Under the pieces are notes generated by a model. It did no database searches, was not told the DNA's origin, and saw only the letters and a list, made by a program, of their open reading frames with translations. Positions 14,701 through 28,650 of a DNA stretch of 64,000 nt are shown piece by piece; the stretch's first letter is position 1; each line of letters starts with the position of its first letter. A program made the position numbers and the translations under genes. Location: the NCBI RefSeq assembly GCF_029227915.1, contig NC_079887.1, positions 2,790,001 to 2,854,000 on the forward strand. Reading direction: 5' to 3'. Origin of the DNA: Hydractinia symbiolongicarpus. Its lineage: Eukaryota > Cnidaria > Hydrozoa > Anthoathecata > Hydractiniidae.

Positions 14701-17585
14701 GTATACTTTTGACTATACGGGCGGAGTCCAGGATTTACGGGAAATCGCAGGTTTTCGTTTGCCGGCGAATAAACTTCTTTTATTCAGCGTCTCATCAAAA
14801 ATGAAAACATTTTTAAAAACTACAAGTCTCGTGCGTTTTAGTGGTGAAAAAGTAATTTAAAAAATCGTTCGGGAAATGAGTTTACTCACAGGGTACTTTC
14901 CTTGTATACTTTTAACTATACGGGCCGAGTCCGGGACTTACGGGAAATCGCGGGTTTTCGTTTGCCGGCGATTAAACTTCTTTTATTCAGCGTCTCATCA
15001 AAAATGAAAACATTTTTAAAAACTACAAGTCTCATGGGCTTTAGTGGTGAAATAATAATTTAAAAAATCGTGTGGGAAATGAGTTTACTCCCTGGGTACT
15101 TTCTTTGTATACTTTTGACTATACGGGCAGAGTCCAGGATTTACGGGAAATCGCAGGTTTTCGTTTGCCGGCGATTAAACTTCTTTTATTCAGCGTCTCA
15201 TCAAAAATGAAAACATTTTTAAAAACTACAAGTCTCGTGCGTTTTAGTGGTGAAAAAGTAATTTAAAAAATCGTTCGGGAAATGAGTTTACTCCCTGGGT
15301 ACTTTCTTTGTATACTATTGACTATACGGGCCGAGTCCGGGATTTACGGGAAATCGCAGGTTTTCGTTTGCCAGCGATTAAACTGCTTTTATTCAGCGTC
15401 TCATCAAAAATGAAAACATTCTTGAAAACTACAAGTCTCATGCGTTTTAGTGGTGAAATAATAATCTAAAAAATCGTTTGGGAAATGAGTTTACTCCCTG
15501 GGTACTTTCTTTGTATACTTTTGACTATACGGGCCGAGTCCAGAATTTACGGGAAATCGCAGGTTTTCGTTTGCCGGCGATTAAACTTCTTTTATTCAGC
15601 GTCTCATCAAAAATGAAAACATTTTTAAAATTACAAGTCTCATGCGTTTTAGTGGTGAAAAAGTACTTTAAAAAATCGTTCGGGAAATGAGTTTACTCCC
15701 TGGGTACTTTCTTTGTATACTTTTGACTATACGGGCCGAGTCCGGGATTTACGGGAAATCGCAGGTTTTCGTTTGCCGGCGATTAAACTTCTTTTATTCA
15801 GCGTCTCATCAAAAATGAAAACATTTTTGAAAACTACAAGTCTCATGCGTTTTAGTGGTGAAAAAATAATTTAAAAATTCGTTAGGGAAATGAGTTTACT
15901 CACTGGGTACTTTCCTTGTATACTTTTGACTATACGGGCCGAGACCGGGATTTACGGGAAATTGCGGGTTTTCGTTTGCCGGCGATTAAACTTCTTTTAT
16001 TCAGCGTCTCATCAAAAATGAAAACATTTTTGAAAACTACAAGTCTTATGGGCTTTAGTGGTGAAATAATAATTTAAAAAATCGTTTGGGAAATGAGCTT
16101 ACTCCCTGGGCACTTTCTTTGTATACTTTTGACTATACGGACCGGGTACGGGATTTACGGGATATCGCAGGTTTTCGTTTGCCGGCGATTAAACTTCTTT
16201 TATTCAGCGTCTCATCAAAAATGAAAACATTTTTGAAAACTACAAGTCTCATGCGTTTTAGTGGTAAAAAAATAATTTAAAAATCGTTCGGGAAATGAGT
16301 TTACACCCTGGGTACTTTCTTTGTATACTTTTGACTATACGGGCCGAGTCCGGGATTTACGGGAAATCGCAGGTTTTCGTTTGCCGGCGATTAAACTTCT
16401 TTTATTCAGCGTCTCATCAAAAATGAAAACATTTTTAAAAACTACAAGTCTCGTGCGTTTTAGTGGTGAAAAAGTAATTTAAAAAATCGTTCGGGAAATG
16501 AGTTTACTCCCTGGGTACTTTCTTTGTATACTATTGACTATACGGGCCGAGTCCGGGATTTACGGGAAATCGCAGGTTTTCGTTTGCCAGCGATTAAACT
16601 GCTTTTATTCAGCGTCTCATCAAAAATGAAAACATTCTTGAAAACTACAAGTCTCATGCGTTTTAGTGGTGAAATAATAATCTAAAAAATCGTTTGGGAA
16701 ATGAGTTTACTCCCTGGGTACTTTCTTTGTATACTTTTGACTATACGGGCCGAGTCCAGAATTTACGGGAAATCGCAGGTTTTCGTTTGCCGGCGATTAA
16801 ACTTCTTTTATTCAGCGTCTCATCAAAAATGAAAACATTTTTAAAAACTACAAGTCTCATGCGTTTTAGTGGTGAAAAAGTACTTTAAAAAATCGTTCGG
16901 GAAATGAGTTTACTCCCTGGGTACTTTCTTTGTATACTTTTGACTATACGGGCCGAGTCCGGGATTTACGGGAAATCGAAGGTTTTCGTTTGCCGGCGAT
17001 TAAACTTCTTTTATTCAGCGTCTCATCAAAAATGAAAACATTTTTGAAAACTACAAGTCTCATGCGTTTTAGTGGTGAAAAAATAATTTAAAAATTCGTT
17101 AGGGAAATGAGTTTACTCACTGGGTACTTTCCTTGTATACTTTTGACTATACGGGCCGAGACCGGGATTTACGGGAAATTGCGGGTTTTCGTTTGCCGGC
17201 GATTAAACTTCTTTTATTCAGCGTCTCATCAAAAATGAAAACATTTTTGAAAACTACAAGTCTTATGGGCTTTAGTGGTGAAATAATAATTTAAAAAATC
17301 GTTTGGGAAATGAGCTTACTCCCTGGGTACTTTCTTTGTATACTTTTGACTATACGGACCGGGTACGGGATTTACGGGATATCGCAGGTTTTCGTTTGCC
17401 GGCGATTAAACTTCTTTTATTCAGCGTCTCATCAAAAATGAAAACATTTTTGAAAACTACAAGTCTCATGCGTTTTAGTGGTAAAAAAATAATTTAAAAA
17501 TCGTTCGGGAAATGAGTTTACACCCTGGGTACTTTCTTTGTATACTTTTGACTATACGGGCCGAGTCCAGGACTTACGGGAAATC
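11704..17585 (+). repeat. 5882-bp higher-order repeat, copy 2
   Basis: Second copy of the 29-monomer block. Identity to copy 1 continues a little past the formal end, to about 17651, where tttttgaaaac in the copy-1 series becomes tttttaaaaac. Beyond that the next monomer (17708) is a different subtype, so there is no third copy. Apparent perfect identity over nearly 6 kb indicates a very recent duplication, local homogenisation, or an assembly that repeated one block. Confidence 0.88.
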
Positions 17586-18103
17586 GCGGGTTTTCGTTTG
17601 CCGGCGATTAAACTTCTTTTATTCAGCGTCTCATCAAAAATGAAAACATTTTTAAAAACTACAAGTCTCATGGGCTTTAGTGGTGAAATAATAATTTAAA
17701 AAATCGTGTGGGAAATGAGTTTACTCCCTGGGTACTTTCTTTGTATACTTTTGACTATACGGGCGGAGTCCAGGATTTACGGGAAATCGCAGGTTTTCGT
17801 TTGCCGGCGATTAAACTTCTTTTATTCAGCGTCTCATCAAAAATGAAAACATTTTTAAAAACTACAAGTCTCGTGCGTTTCAGTGGTGAAAAATTAATTT
17901 AAAAAATCGTTCGGGAAATGAGTTTACTCCCTGGGTACTTTCTTTGTATACTTTTGACTATACGGGCCAAGCCCGGGATTTACCGGAAATCGCGGGTTTT
18001 CGTTTGCCAGCGATTAAACTTCTTTTATTCAGCGTCTCATCAAAAATGAAAACATTTTTAAAAACTACAAGTCTTATGCGTTTTAGTGGTGAAAAAATAA
18101 TTT

Positions 18104-19732
18104 AAAAAATCGTTCTGGAAATGAGTTTACTCCCTGGGTACTTTCTTTGTATACTTTTGACTATACGGGCCGAGTCCGGGATTTACGGGAAATCGCAGGT
18201 TTTCGTTTGCCAGCGATTAAACTGCTTTAATTCAGCGTCTCATCAAAAATGAAAACATTCTTGAAAACTACAAGTCTCATGCGTTTTAGTGGTGAAATAA
18301 TAATTTAAAAAATCGTTCGGGAAATGAGTTTACTCCCTGGGTACTTTCTTTGTATACTTTTGACTATACGGGCCGAGTCCAGGATTTACGGGAAATCGCA
18401 GGTTTTCGTTTGCCGGCGATTAAACTTCTTTTATTCAGCGTCTCATCAAAAATGAAAACATTTTAAAAAACTACAAGTCTCATGCGTTTTAGTGGTGAAA
18501 AAGTAATTTAAAAAATCGTTCGGGAAATGAGTTTACTCCCTGGGTACTTTCTTTGTATACTTTTGACTATACGGGCCAAGCCGGGATTTACGGGAAATCG
18601 CGGTTTTCGTTTGCCGGCGATTAAACTTCTTTTATTCAGCGTCTCATCAAAAATGAAAACATTTTTGAAAACTACATGTCTTATGCGTTTTAGTGGTGAA
18701 AAAATAATTTAAAAAATCGTTCTGGAAATGAGTTTACTCACAGGGTACTTTCTTTGTATACATTCGACTATACGGGCCAAGCCCGGGATTTACGGGAAAT
18801 CGCGGGATTTCGTTTTCCCGCGATTAAACCTCTTTCATTAAGCGTCTCATCAAAAATGAAAACATTTTTGAAAACTACAAGTCTCATGCGTTTAGTGGTA
18901 AAAAAGTAATATAAAAAATCGTTCTGGAAATGAGTTTACTCCCTGGGTACTTTCTTTGTATACTTTTGACTATACGGGCCGAGTCCGGGATTTACGGGAA
19001 ATCGCAGGTTTTCGTTTGCCAGCGATTAAACTGCTTTAATTCAGCGTCTCATCAAAAATGAAAACATTCTTGAAAACTACAAGTCTCATGCGTTTTAGTG
19101 GTGAAATAATAATTTAAAAAATCGTTCGGGAAATGAGTTTACTCCCTGGGTACTTTCTTTGTATACTTTTGACTATACGGGCCGAGTCCAGGATTTACGG
19201 GAAATCGCAGGTTTTCGTTTGCCGGCGATTAAACTTCTTTTATTCAGCGTCTCATCAAAAATGAAAACATTTTAAAAAACTACAAGTCTCATGCGTTTTA
19301 GTGGTGAAAAAGTAATTTAAAAAATCGTTCGGGAAATGAGTTTACTCCCTGGGTACTTTCTTTGTATACTTTTGACTATACGGGCCAAGCCGGGATTTAC
19401 GGGAAATCGCGGTTTTCGTTTGCCGGCGATTAAACTTCTTTTATTCAGCGTCTCATCAAAAATGAAAACATTTTTGAAAACTACATGTCTTATGCGTTTT
19501 AGTGGTGAAAAAATAATTTAAAAAATCGTTCTGGAAATGAGTTTACTCACAGGGTACTTTCTTTGTATACATTCGACTATACGGGCCAAGCCCGGGATTT
19601 ACGGGAAATCGCGGGATTTCGTTTTCCCGCGATTAAACCTCTTTCATTAAGCGTCTCATCAAAAATGAAAACATTTTTGAAAACTACAAGTCTCATGCGT
19701 TTAGTGGTAAAAAAGTAATATAAAAAATCGTT
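18104..19732 (+). repeat. 809-bp tandem duplication (4 monomers, two copies)
   Basis: Copies at about 18104-18912 and 18913-19721 share gttctggaaatgag, tgctttaattc, the shortened ccaagccggg monomer (18527 with 19336) and the first class II dyad monomer (about 18721 with 19530). Offset is 809 rather than 812 because of internal 1-base losses such as tgcgtttagtgg and the missing base in ccaagccggg. Identity ends near 19733, where ttctgg becomes ttcagg. This is the first place where class II monomers occur in the window. Confidence 0.85.
18798..18825. other. Perfect dyad in class II monomer (representative)
   Basis: AATCGCGGGA and TCCCGCGATT form a perfect 10-bp inverted repeat around an 8-base loop (tttcgttt). 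Class I monomers have only an imperfect version (aatcgcagg … ccggcgatt). The same word tttcccgcgatt recurs near 19625, 28742, 32392, 35027, 38876, 40905, 41915, 42318, 43335 and 51242. Related copies with gggttttcg (near 26518, 29150, 35432, 41302, 42726, 43738 and 51652) keep 9-bp arms. The sequence could extrude as a cruciform or bind a dimeric protein; neither is shown. Confidence 0.85.
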
Positions 19733-22700
19733 CAGGAAATGAGTTTACTCCATGGGTACTTTCTTTGTATACATTCGACTATACGGGCCAAGCCCCGGAT
19801 TTACGGGAAAACGCGGGATTTCGTTTGCCGGCGATTAAACCTCTTTCATTAAGCGTCTCATCAAAAATGAAAACATTTTTGAAAACTACAAGTCTCATGC
19901 GTTTTAGTGGTGAAAAAATAATTTAAAAAATCGTTCGGGAAATGAGTTTACTCCCTGGGTACTTTCTTTGTATACTTTTGACTATACGGGCCGAGTCCGG
20001 GATTTACGGGAAATCGCAGGTTTTCGTTTGCCGGGGATTAAACTTCTTTTATTCAGCGTCTCATCAAAAATGAAAACATTTTTAAAAACTACAAGTCTCA
20101 TACGTTTTAGTGGTGAAAAAATAATTTAAAAATTCGTTCGGGAAATGAGTTTACTCACAGGGTACTTTCCTTGTATACTTTTAACTATACGGACCGAGTC
20201 CGGGATTTACGGGAAATCGCGTGTTATCGTTTGCCGGCGATTAAACTTCTTTTATTCAGCGTCTCATCAAAAATGAAAACATTTTTAAAAACTACAAGTC
20301 TTATGCGTTTTAGTGGTGAAAAAATAATTTAAAAAATCGTTCTGGAAATGAGTTTACTCCCTGGGTACTTTCTTTGTATACTTTTGACTAAACGGGCCGA
20401 GTCCGGGATTTAGGGAAATCGCAGGTTTTCGTTTGCCGGCGATTAAACCTCTTTCATTAAGCGTCTCATCAAGAATGAAAACATTTTTGAAAACTACAAG
20501 TCTCATGCGTTTTAGTGGTGAAAAAATAATTTAAAAAATCGTTCGGGAAATGAGTTTACTCCCTGGGTACTTTCTTTGTATACTTTTGACTATACGGGCC
20601 GAGTACGGGATTTACGGGAAATCGCAGGTTTTCGTTTGCCGGCGATTAAACTTCTTTTATTCAGCGTCTTTTCAAAAATGAAAACATTTTTGAAAACTAC
20701 AAGTCTCATGCGCTTTAGTGGTGAAAAAATAATTTAAAAAATCGTTCGGGAAATGAGTTTACACCCTGGGTACTTTCTTTGTATACTTTTAACTATACGG
20801 ACCGAGTCCGGGATTTACGGGAAATCGCGGGTTTTCGTTTGCCGGCGATTAAACTTCTTTTATTCAGCGTCTCATCAAAAATGAAAACATTTTTAAAAAC
20901 TACAAATCTTATGCGTTTTAGTGGTGAAAAAGTAATTTAAAAAATCGTTCTGGAAATGAGTTTACTCCCTGGGTACTTTCTTTGTATACTTTTGACTAAA
21001 CAGGCCGAGTCTGGGATTTAGGGAAATCGCAGGTTTTCGTTTGCCGGCGATTAAACCTCTTTCATTAAGCGTCTCATCAAGAATGAAAACATTTTTGAAA
21101 ACTACAAGTCTCATGCGTTTTAGTGGTGAAAAAATAATTTAAAAAATCGTTCGGGAAATGAGTTTACTCCCTGGGTACTTTCTTTGTATACTTTTGACTA
21201 TACGGGCCGAGTACGGGATTTACGGGAAATCGCAGGTTTTCGTTTGCCGGCGATTAAACCTCTTTCATTAAGCGTCTCATCAAGAATGAAAACATTTTTG
21301 AAAACTACAAGTCTCATGCGTTTTAGTGGTGAAAAAATAATTTAAAAAATCGTTCGGGAAATGAGTTTACACCCTGGGTACTTTCTTTGTATACTTTTAA
21401 CTATACGGACCGAGTCCGGGATTTACGGGAAATCGCGGGTTTTCGTTTGCCGGCGATTAAACTTCTTTTATTCAGCGTCTCATCAAAAATGAAAACATTT
21501 TTAAAAACTACAAATCTTATGCGTTTTAGTGGTGAAAAAGTAATTTAAAAAATCGTTCTGGAAATGAGTTTACTCACAGGGTACTTTCTTTGCATACCTT
21601 CGACTATACGTGCCAATCCCGGGATTTACGGGAAATCGCGGGTTTTCGTTTGCCGGCGATTAAACTGCTTTTATTCAGCGTCTCATCAAAAATGAAAACA
21701 TTTTTGAAAACTACAAGTCTCAGGCATTTTAGTGGTGAAAAAATTATTTAAAAAATCGTTCTGGAAATGAGTTTACTCTCAGGGTACTTTCTTTGTATAC
21801 ATTCGACTATACGTGCCAAGCCCGGGATTTACGGGAAATCGCGGGTTTTCGTTAGCCGGCGATTAAACTGCTTTTATTCAGCGTCTCATCAAAAATGAAA
21901 ACATTCTTGAAAACTACAAGTCTCATGCGTTTTAGTGGTGAAATAATAATTTAAAAAATCGTTTGGGAAATGAGTTTACTCCCTGGGTACTTTCTTTGTA
22001 TACTTTTGACTAAACGGGCCGAGTCCGGGATTTAGGGAAATCGCAGGTTTTCGTTTGCCGGCGATTAAACCTCTTTCATTAAGCGTCTCATCAAGAATGA
22101 AAACATTTTTGAAAACTACAAGTCTCATGCGTTTTAGTGGTGAAAAAATAATTTAAAAAATCGTTCGGGAAATGAGTTTACTCCCTGGGTACTTTCTTTG
22201 TATACTTTTGACTATACGGGCCGAGTACGGGATTTACGGGAAATCGCAGGTTTTCGTTTGCCGGCGATTAAACTTCTTTTATTCAGCGTCTTATCAAAAA
22301 TGAAAACATTTTTGAAAACTACAAGTCTCATGCGCTTTAGTGGTGAAAAAATAATTTAAAAAATCGTTCGGGAAATGAGTTTACACCCTGGGTACTTTCT
22401 TTGTATACTTTTAACTATACGGACCGAGTCCGGGATTTACGGGAAATCGCGGGTTTTCGTTTGCCGGCGATTAAACTTCTTTTATTCAGCGTCTCATCAA
22501 AAATGAAAACATTTTTAAAAACTACAAATCTTATGCGTTTTAGTGGTAAAAAAGTAATTTAAAAAATCGTTCTGGAAATGAGTTTACTCACAGGGTACTT
22601 TCTTTGCATACCTTCGACTATACGTGCCAATCCCGGGATTTACGGGAAATCGCGGGTTTTCGTTTGCCGGCGATTAAACTGCTTTTATTCAGCGTCTCAT

Positions 22701-25700
22701 CAAAAATGAAAACATTTTTGAAAACTACAAGTCTCAGGCATTTTAGTGGTGAAAAAATTATTTAAAAAATCGTTCTGGAAATGAGTTTACTCTCAGGGTA
22801 CTTTCTTTGTATACATTCGACTATACGTGCCAAGCCCGGGATTTACGGGAAATCGCGGGTTTTCGTTAGCCGGCGATTAAACTGCTTTTATTCAGCGTCT
22901 CATCAAAAATGAAAACATTCTTGAAAACTACAAGTCTCATGCGTTTTAGTGGTGAAATAATAATTTAAAAAATCGTTTGGGAAATGAGTTTACTCCCTGG
23001 GTACTTTCTTTGTATACTTTTGACTATACGGGCCGAGTCCAGGATTTACGGGAAATCGCAGGTTTTCGTTTGCCGGCGATTAAACTTCATTTATTCAGCG
23101 TCTCATCAAAAATGAAAACATTTTTAAAAACTACAAGTCTCATTCGTTTTAGTGGTGAAAAAGTAATTTAGAAAATCGTTCGGGAAATGAGGTTACTTCC
23201 TGGGTACTTTCTTTGTATACTTTTGACTATACGGGCCGAGTCCGGGATTTACGGGAAATCGCGGATTTTCGTTTGCCGGCGATTAAACTTCTTTTATTCA
23301 TCGTCCCATCAAATATGAAAATATTTTTGAAAACTACAAGTCTCATGCGTTTAGTGGTAAAAAAATAATATAAAAAATCGTTCGGGAAATGAGTTTACTC
23401 CCTGGTTACTTTCTTTGTATACTTTTGACTATACGGGCCAAGCCCGGGATTTACGGGAAATCGCGGGTTTTTGTTTGCCGGCGATTAAATTTCTTTTAAT
23501 CAGCGTCTCATCAAAAATGAAAATATTTTTAAAAACTACAAGTCTTATGCGTTTTAGTGGTGAAATAATAATTTAAAAAATCGTTCTGGAAATGAGTTTA
23601 CTCCCTGGGTACTTTCTTTGTATACTTTTGACTATACGGGCCGAGTCTGGGATTTAGGGAAATCGCAGGTTTTCCTTTGCCGGCGATTAAACTGCTTTTA
23701 TTCAGCGTCTCATCAAAAATGAAAACATTCTTGAAAACTACAAGTCTCATGCGTTTTAGTGGTGAAATAATAATTTAAAAAATCGTTTGGGAAATGAGTT
23801 TACTCCCTGGGTACTTTCTTTGTATACTTTTGACTATACGGGCCGAGTCCAGGATTTACGGGAAATCGCAGGTTTTCGTTTGCCGGCGATTAAACTTCAT
23901 TTATTCAGCGTCTCATCAAAAATGAAAACATTTTTAAAAACTACAAGTCTCATGCGTTTTAGTGGTGAAAAAGTAATTTAGAAAATCGTTCGGGAAATGA
24001 GGTTACTTCCTGGGTACTTTCTTTGTATACTTTTGACTATACGGGCCGAGTCCGGGATTTACGGGAAATCGCGGATTTTCGTTTGCCGGCGATTAAACTT
24101 CTTTTATTCATCGTCCCATCAAATATGAAAATATTTTTGAAAACTACAAGTCTCATGCGTTTAGTGGTAAAAAAATAATATAAAAAATCGTTCGGGAAAT
24201 GAGTTTACTCCCTGGTTACTTTCTTTGTATACTTTTGACTATACGGGCCAAGCCCGGGATTTACGGGAAATCGCGGGTTTTTGTTTGCCGGCGATTAAAC
24301 TTCTTTTAATCAGCGTCTCATCAAAAATGAAACCATTTTTGAAAACTACAAGTCTCATGCGTTTTAGTGGTGAAAAAATAATTTAAAAATTCGTTAGGAA
24401 AATGAGTTTACTCACTGGGTACTTTCCTTGTATACTTTTGACTATACGGGCCGAGACCGGGATTTACGGGAAATTGCGGGTTTTCGTTTGCCGGCGATTA
24501 AACTTCTTTTATTCAGCGTCTCATCAAAAATGAAAACATTTTTAAAAACTACAAGTCTCATGGGTTTTAGTGGTGAAATAATAATTTAAAAAATCGTTTG
24601 GGAAATGAGTTTACTCCCTGGGTACTTTCTTTGTATACTTTTGACTATACGGACCGGGTACGGGATTTACGGGATATTGCAGGTTTTCGTTTGCCGGCGA
24701 TTAAACTTCTTTTATTCAGCGTCTCATCAAAAATGAAAACATTTTTGAAAACTACAAGTCTCATGCGTTTTAGTGGTAAAAAAATAATTCAAAAATCGTT
24801 CGGGAAATGAGTTTACACCCTGGGTACTTTCTTTGTATACTTTTGACTATACGGGCCGAGTCCGGGATTTACGGGAAATCGCAGGTTTTCGTTTGCCGGC
24901 GATTAAACTTCTTTTATTCAGCGTCTCATCAAAAATGAAAACATTTTTGAAAACTACAAGTCTCATGGGCTTTAGTGGCGAAATAATAATTTAAAAAATC
25001 GTGTGGGAAATGAGTTTACTCCCTGGGTACTTTCTTTGTATACTTTTGACTATACGGGCGGAGTCCAGGATTTACGGGAAATCGCAGGTTTTCGTTTGCC
25101 GGCGATTAAACTTCTTTTATTCAGCGTCTCATCAAAAATGAAAACATTTTTAAAAACTACAAGTCTCGTGCGTTTTAGTGGTGAAAAAGTAATTTAAAAA
25201 ATCGTTCGGGAAATGAGTTTACTCACAGGGTACTTTCCTTGTATACTTTTAACTATACGGGCCGAGTCCGGGACTTACGGGAAATCGCGGGTTTTCGTTT
25301 GCCGGCGATTAAACTTCTTTTATTCAGCGTCTCATCAAAAATGAAAACATTTTTAAAAACTACAAGTCTCATGGGCTTTAGTGGTGAAATAATAATTTAA
25401 AAAATCGTGTGGGAAATGAGTTTACTCCCTGGGTACTTTCTTTGTATACTTTTGACTATACGGGCGGAGTCCAGGATTTACGGGAAATCGCAGGTTTTCG
25501 TTTGCCGGCGATTAAACTTCTTTTATTCAGCGTCTCATCAAAAATGAAAACATTTTTAAAAACTACAAGTCTCATGCGTTTTAGTGGTGAAAAAGTAATT
25601 TAAAAAATCGTTCGGGAAATGAGTTTACTCCCTGGGTACTTTCTTTGTATACTTTTGACTATACGGGCCGAGTCCGGGATTTACGGGAAATCGCAGGTTT

Positions 25701-26626
25701 TCGTTTGCGGGCGATTAAACTTCTTTTATTCAGCGTCTCATCAAAAATGATAACATTTTTGAAAACTACAAGTCTCATGCGTTTTAGTGGTGAAAAAATA
25801 ATTTAAAAATTCGTTAGGAAAATGAGTTTACTCACTGGGTACTTTCCTTGTATACTTTTGACTATACGGGCCGAGACCGGGATTTACGGGAAATTGCGGG
25901 TTTTCGTTTGCCGGCGATTAAACTTCTTTTATTCAGCGTCTCATCAAAAATGAAAACATTTTTAAAAACTACAAGTCTCATGGGTTTTAGTGGTGAAATA
26001 ATAATTTAAAAAATCGTTTGGGAAATGAGTTTACTCCCTGGGTACTTTCTTTGTATACTTTTGACTATACGGACCGGGTACGGGATTTACGGGATATTGC
26101 AGGTTTTCGTTTGCCGGCGATTAAACTTCTTTTATTCAGCGTCTCATCAAAAATGAAAACATTTTTGAAAACTACAAGTCTCATGGGCTTTAGTGGTGAA
26201 ATAATAATTTAAAAAATCGTGTGGGAAATGAGTTTACTCCCTGGGTACTTTCTTTGTATACTTTTGACTATACGGGCGGAGTCCAGGATTTACGGGAAAT
26301 CGCAGGTTTTCGTTTGCCAGCGATTAAACTTCTTTTATTCAGCGTCTCATCAAAAATGAAAACATTTTTAAAAACTACAAGTCTCGTGCGTTTTAGTGGT
26401 GAAAAAGTAATTTAAAAAATCGTTCGGGAAATGAGTTTACTCACAGGGTACTTTCCTTGTATACTTTTAACTATACGGGCCAAGCCCGGGATTTACTGGA
26501 AATCGCGGGTTTTCGTTTTCCCGCGATTAAACCTCTTTCATTAAGCGTCTCATCAAAAATGAAAACATTTTTGAAAACTACAAGTCTCATGGGCTTTAGT
26601 GGTGAAATAATAATTTAAAAAATCGT
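19733..26626 (+). repeat. Mixed class I/II satellite zone with small nested duplications
   Basis: Ordinary monomers with a patchwork of short duplications seen as shared rare variants. About 21340-22007 matches 22354-23021 at 1014 bp (both have tttgcataccttcg and the odd caggcatttt). About 22870-23520 matches 23680-24330 at 810 bp (both have gaggttacttcc and tcgtcccatcaaatatg). About 24360-24766 matches 25780-26186 at 1420 bp. Class I and class II monomers alternate irregularly. No gene or unique sequence was found here. Confidence 0.75.
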
Positions 26627-28650
26627 GTGGGAAATGAGTTTACTCCCTGGGTACTTTCTTTGTATACTTTTGACTATACGGGCGGAGTCCAGGATTTACG
26701 GGAAATCGCAGGTTTTCGTTTGCCGGCGATTAAACTTCTTTTATTCAGCGTCTCATCAAAAATGAAAACATTTTTAAAAACTATAAGTCTCGTGCGTTTT
26801 AGTGGTGAAAAAGTAATTTAAAAAATCGTTCGGGAAATGAGTTTACTCCCTGGGTACTTTCTTTGTATACTTTTGACTATACGGGCCAAGCCCGGGATTT
26901 ACCGGAAATCGCGGGTTTTCGTTTGCCAGCGATTAAACTTCTTTTATTTAGCGTCTCATCAAAAATGAAAACATTTTTAAAAACTACAAGTCTTATGCGT
27001 TTTAGTGGTGAAAAAATAATTTAAAAAATCGTTCTGGAAATGAGTTTACTCCCTGGGTACTTTCTTTGTATACTTTTGACTATACGGGCCGAGTCCGGGA
27101 TTTACGGGAAATCGCAGGTTTTCGTTTGCCAGCGATTAAACTGCTTTAATTCAGCGTCTCATCAAAAATGAAACATTCTTGAAAACTACAAGTCTCATGC
27201 GTTTTAGTGGTGAAATAATAATTTAAAAAATCGTTCGGGAAATGAGTTTACTCCCTGGGTACTTTCTTTGTATACTTTTGACTATACGGGCCGAGTCCAG
27301 GATTTACGGGAAATCGCAGGTTTTCGTTTGCCGGCGATTAAACTTTTTTTATTCAGCGTCTCATCAAAAATGAAAACATTTTAAAAAACTAAAAGTCTCA
27401 TGCGTTTTAGTGGTGAAAAAGTAATTTAAAAAATCGTTCGGGAAATGAGTTTACTCCCTGAGTACTTTCTTTGTATACTTTTGACTATACGGGCCAAGCC
27501 GGGATTTACGGGAAATCGCGGTTTTCGTTTGCCGGCGATTAAACTTCTTTTATTCAGCGTCTCATCAAAAATGAAAACATTTTTAAAAACTACATGTCTT
27601 ATGCGTTTTAGTGGTGAAAAAATAATTTAAAAAATCGTGTGGGAAATGAGTTTACTCCCTGGGTACTTTCTTTGTATACTTTTGACTATACGGGCGGAGT
27701 CCAGGATTTACGGGAAATCGCAGGTTTTCGTTTGCCGGCGATTAAACTTCTTTTATTCAGCGTCTCATCAAAAATGAAAACATTTTTTAAAACTATAAGT
27801 CTCGTGCGTTTTAGTGGTGAAAAAGTAATTTAAAAAATCGTTCGGGAAATGAGTTTACTCCCTGGGTACTTTCTTTGTATACTTTTGACTATACGGGCCA
27901 AGCCCGGGATTTACCGGAAATCGCGGGTTTTCGTTTGCCAGCGATTAAACTTCTTTTATTCAGCGTCTCATCAAAAATGAAAACATTTTTAAAAACTACA
28001 AGTCTTATGCGTTTTAGTGGTGAAAAAATAATTTAAAAAATCGTTCTGGAAATGAGTTTACTCCCTGGGTACTTTCTTTGTATACTTTTGACTATACGGG
28101 CCGAGTCCGGGATTTACGGGAAATCGCAGGTTTTCGTTTGCCAGCGATTAAACTGCTTTAATTCAGCGTCTCATCAAAAATGAAACATTCTTGAAAACTA
28201 AAAGTCTCATGCGTTTTAGTGGTGAAATAATAATTTAAAAAATCGTTCGGGAAATGAGTTTACTCCCTGGGTACTTTCTTTGTATACTTTTGACTATACG
28301 GGCCGAGTCCAGGATTTACGGGAAATCGCAGGTTTTCGTTTGCCGGCGATTAAACTTTTTTTATTCAGCGTCTCATCAAAAATGAAAACATTTTAAAAAA
28401 CTACAAGTCTCATGCGTTTTAGTGGTGAAAAAGTAATTTAAAAAATCGTTCGGGAAATGAGTTTACTCCCTGAGTACTTTCTTTGTATACTTTTGACTAT
28501 ACGGGCCAAGCCGGGATTTACGGGAAATCGCGGTTTTCGTTTGCCGGCGATTAAACTTCTTTTATTCAGCGTCTCATCAAAAATGAAAACATTTTTAAAA
28601 ACTACATGTCTTATGCGTTTTAGTGGTGAAAAAATAATTTAAAAAATCGT
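26627..28650 (+). repeat. 1012-bp tandem duplication (5 monomers, two copies)
   Basis: Copies at 26627-27638 and 27639-28650. Shared landmarks include actataagtctcgtgcg, the accgg monomer, a deletion form atgaaacattcttg (27168 and 28180) and ctgagtactttc (27458 and 28470). Small differences exist, such as cattttttaaaac versus catttttaaaaac, so the copies are recent but not identical. The block overlaps the left edge of the larger 6.3-kb repeat, so this duplication predates or interleaves with that event. Confidence 0.8.

Noticed and set aside
18760-18780. CENP-B box resemblance (TTCGACTATACGGG) in class II monomers
   Set aside because: The box needs TTCG, four bases, A, two bases, CGGG. Here the spacing is one base short and the class I version lacks TTCG, so it does not meet the consensus.
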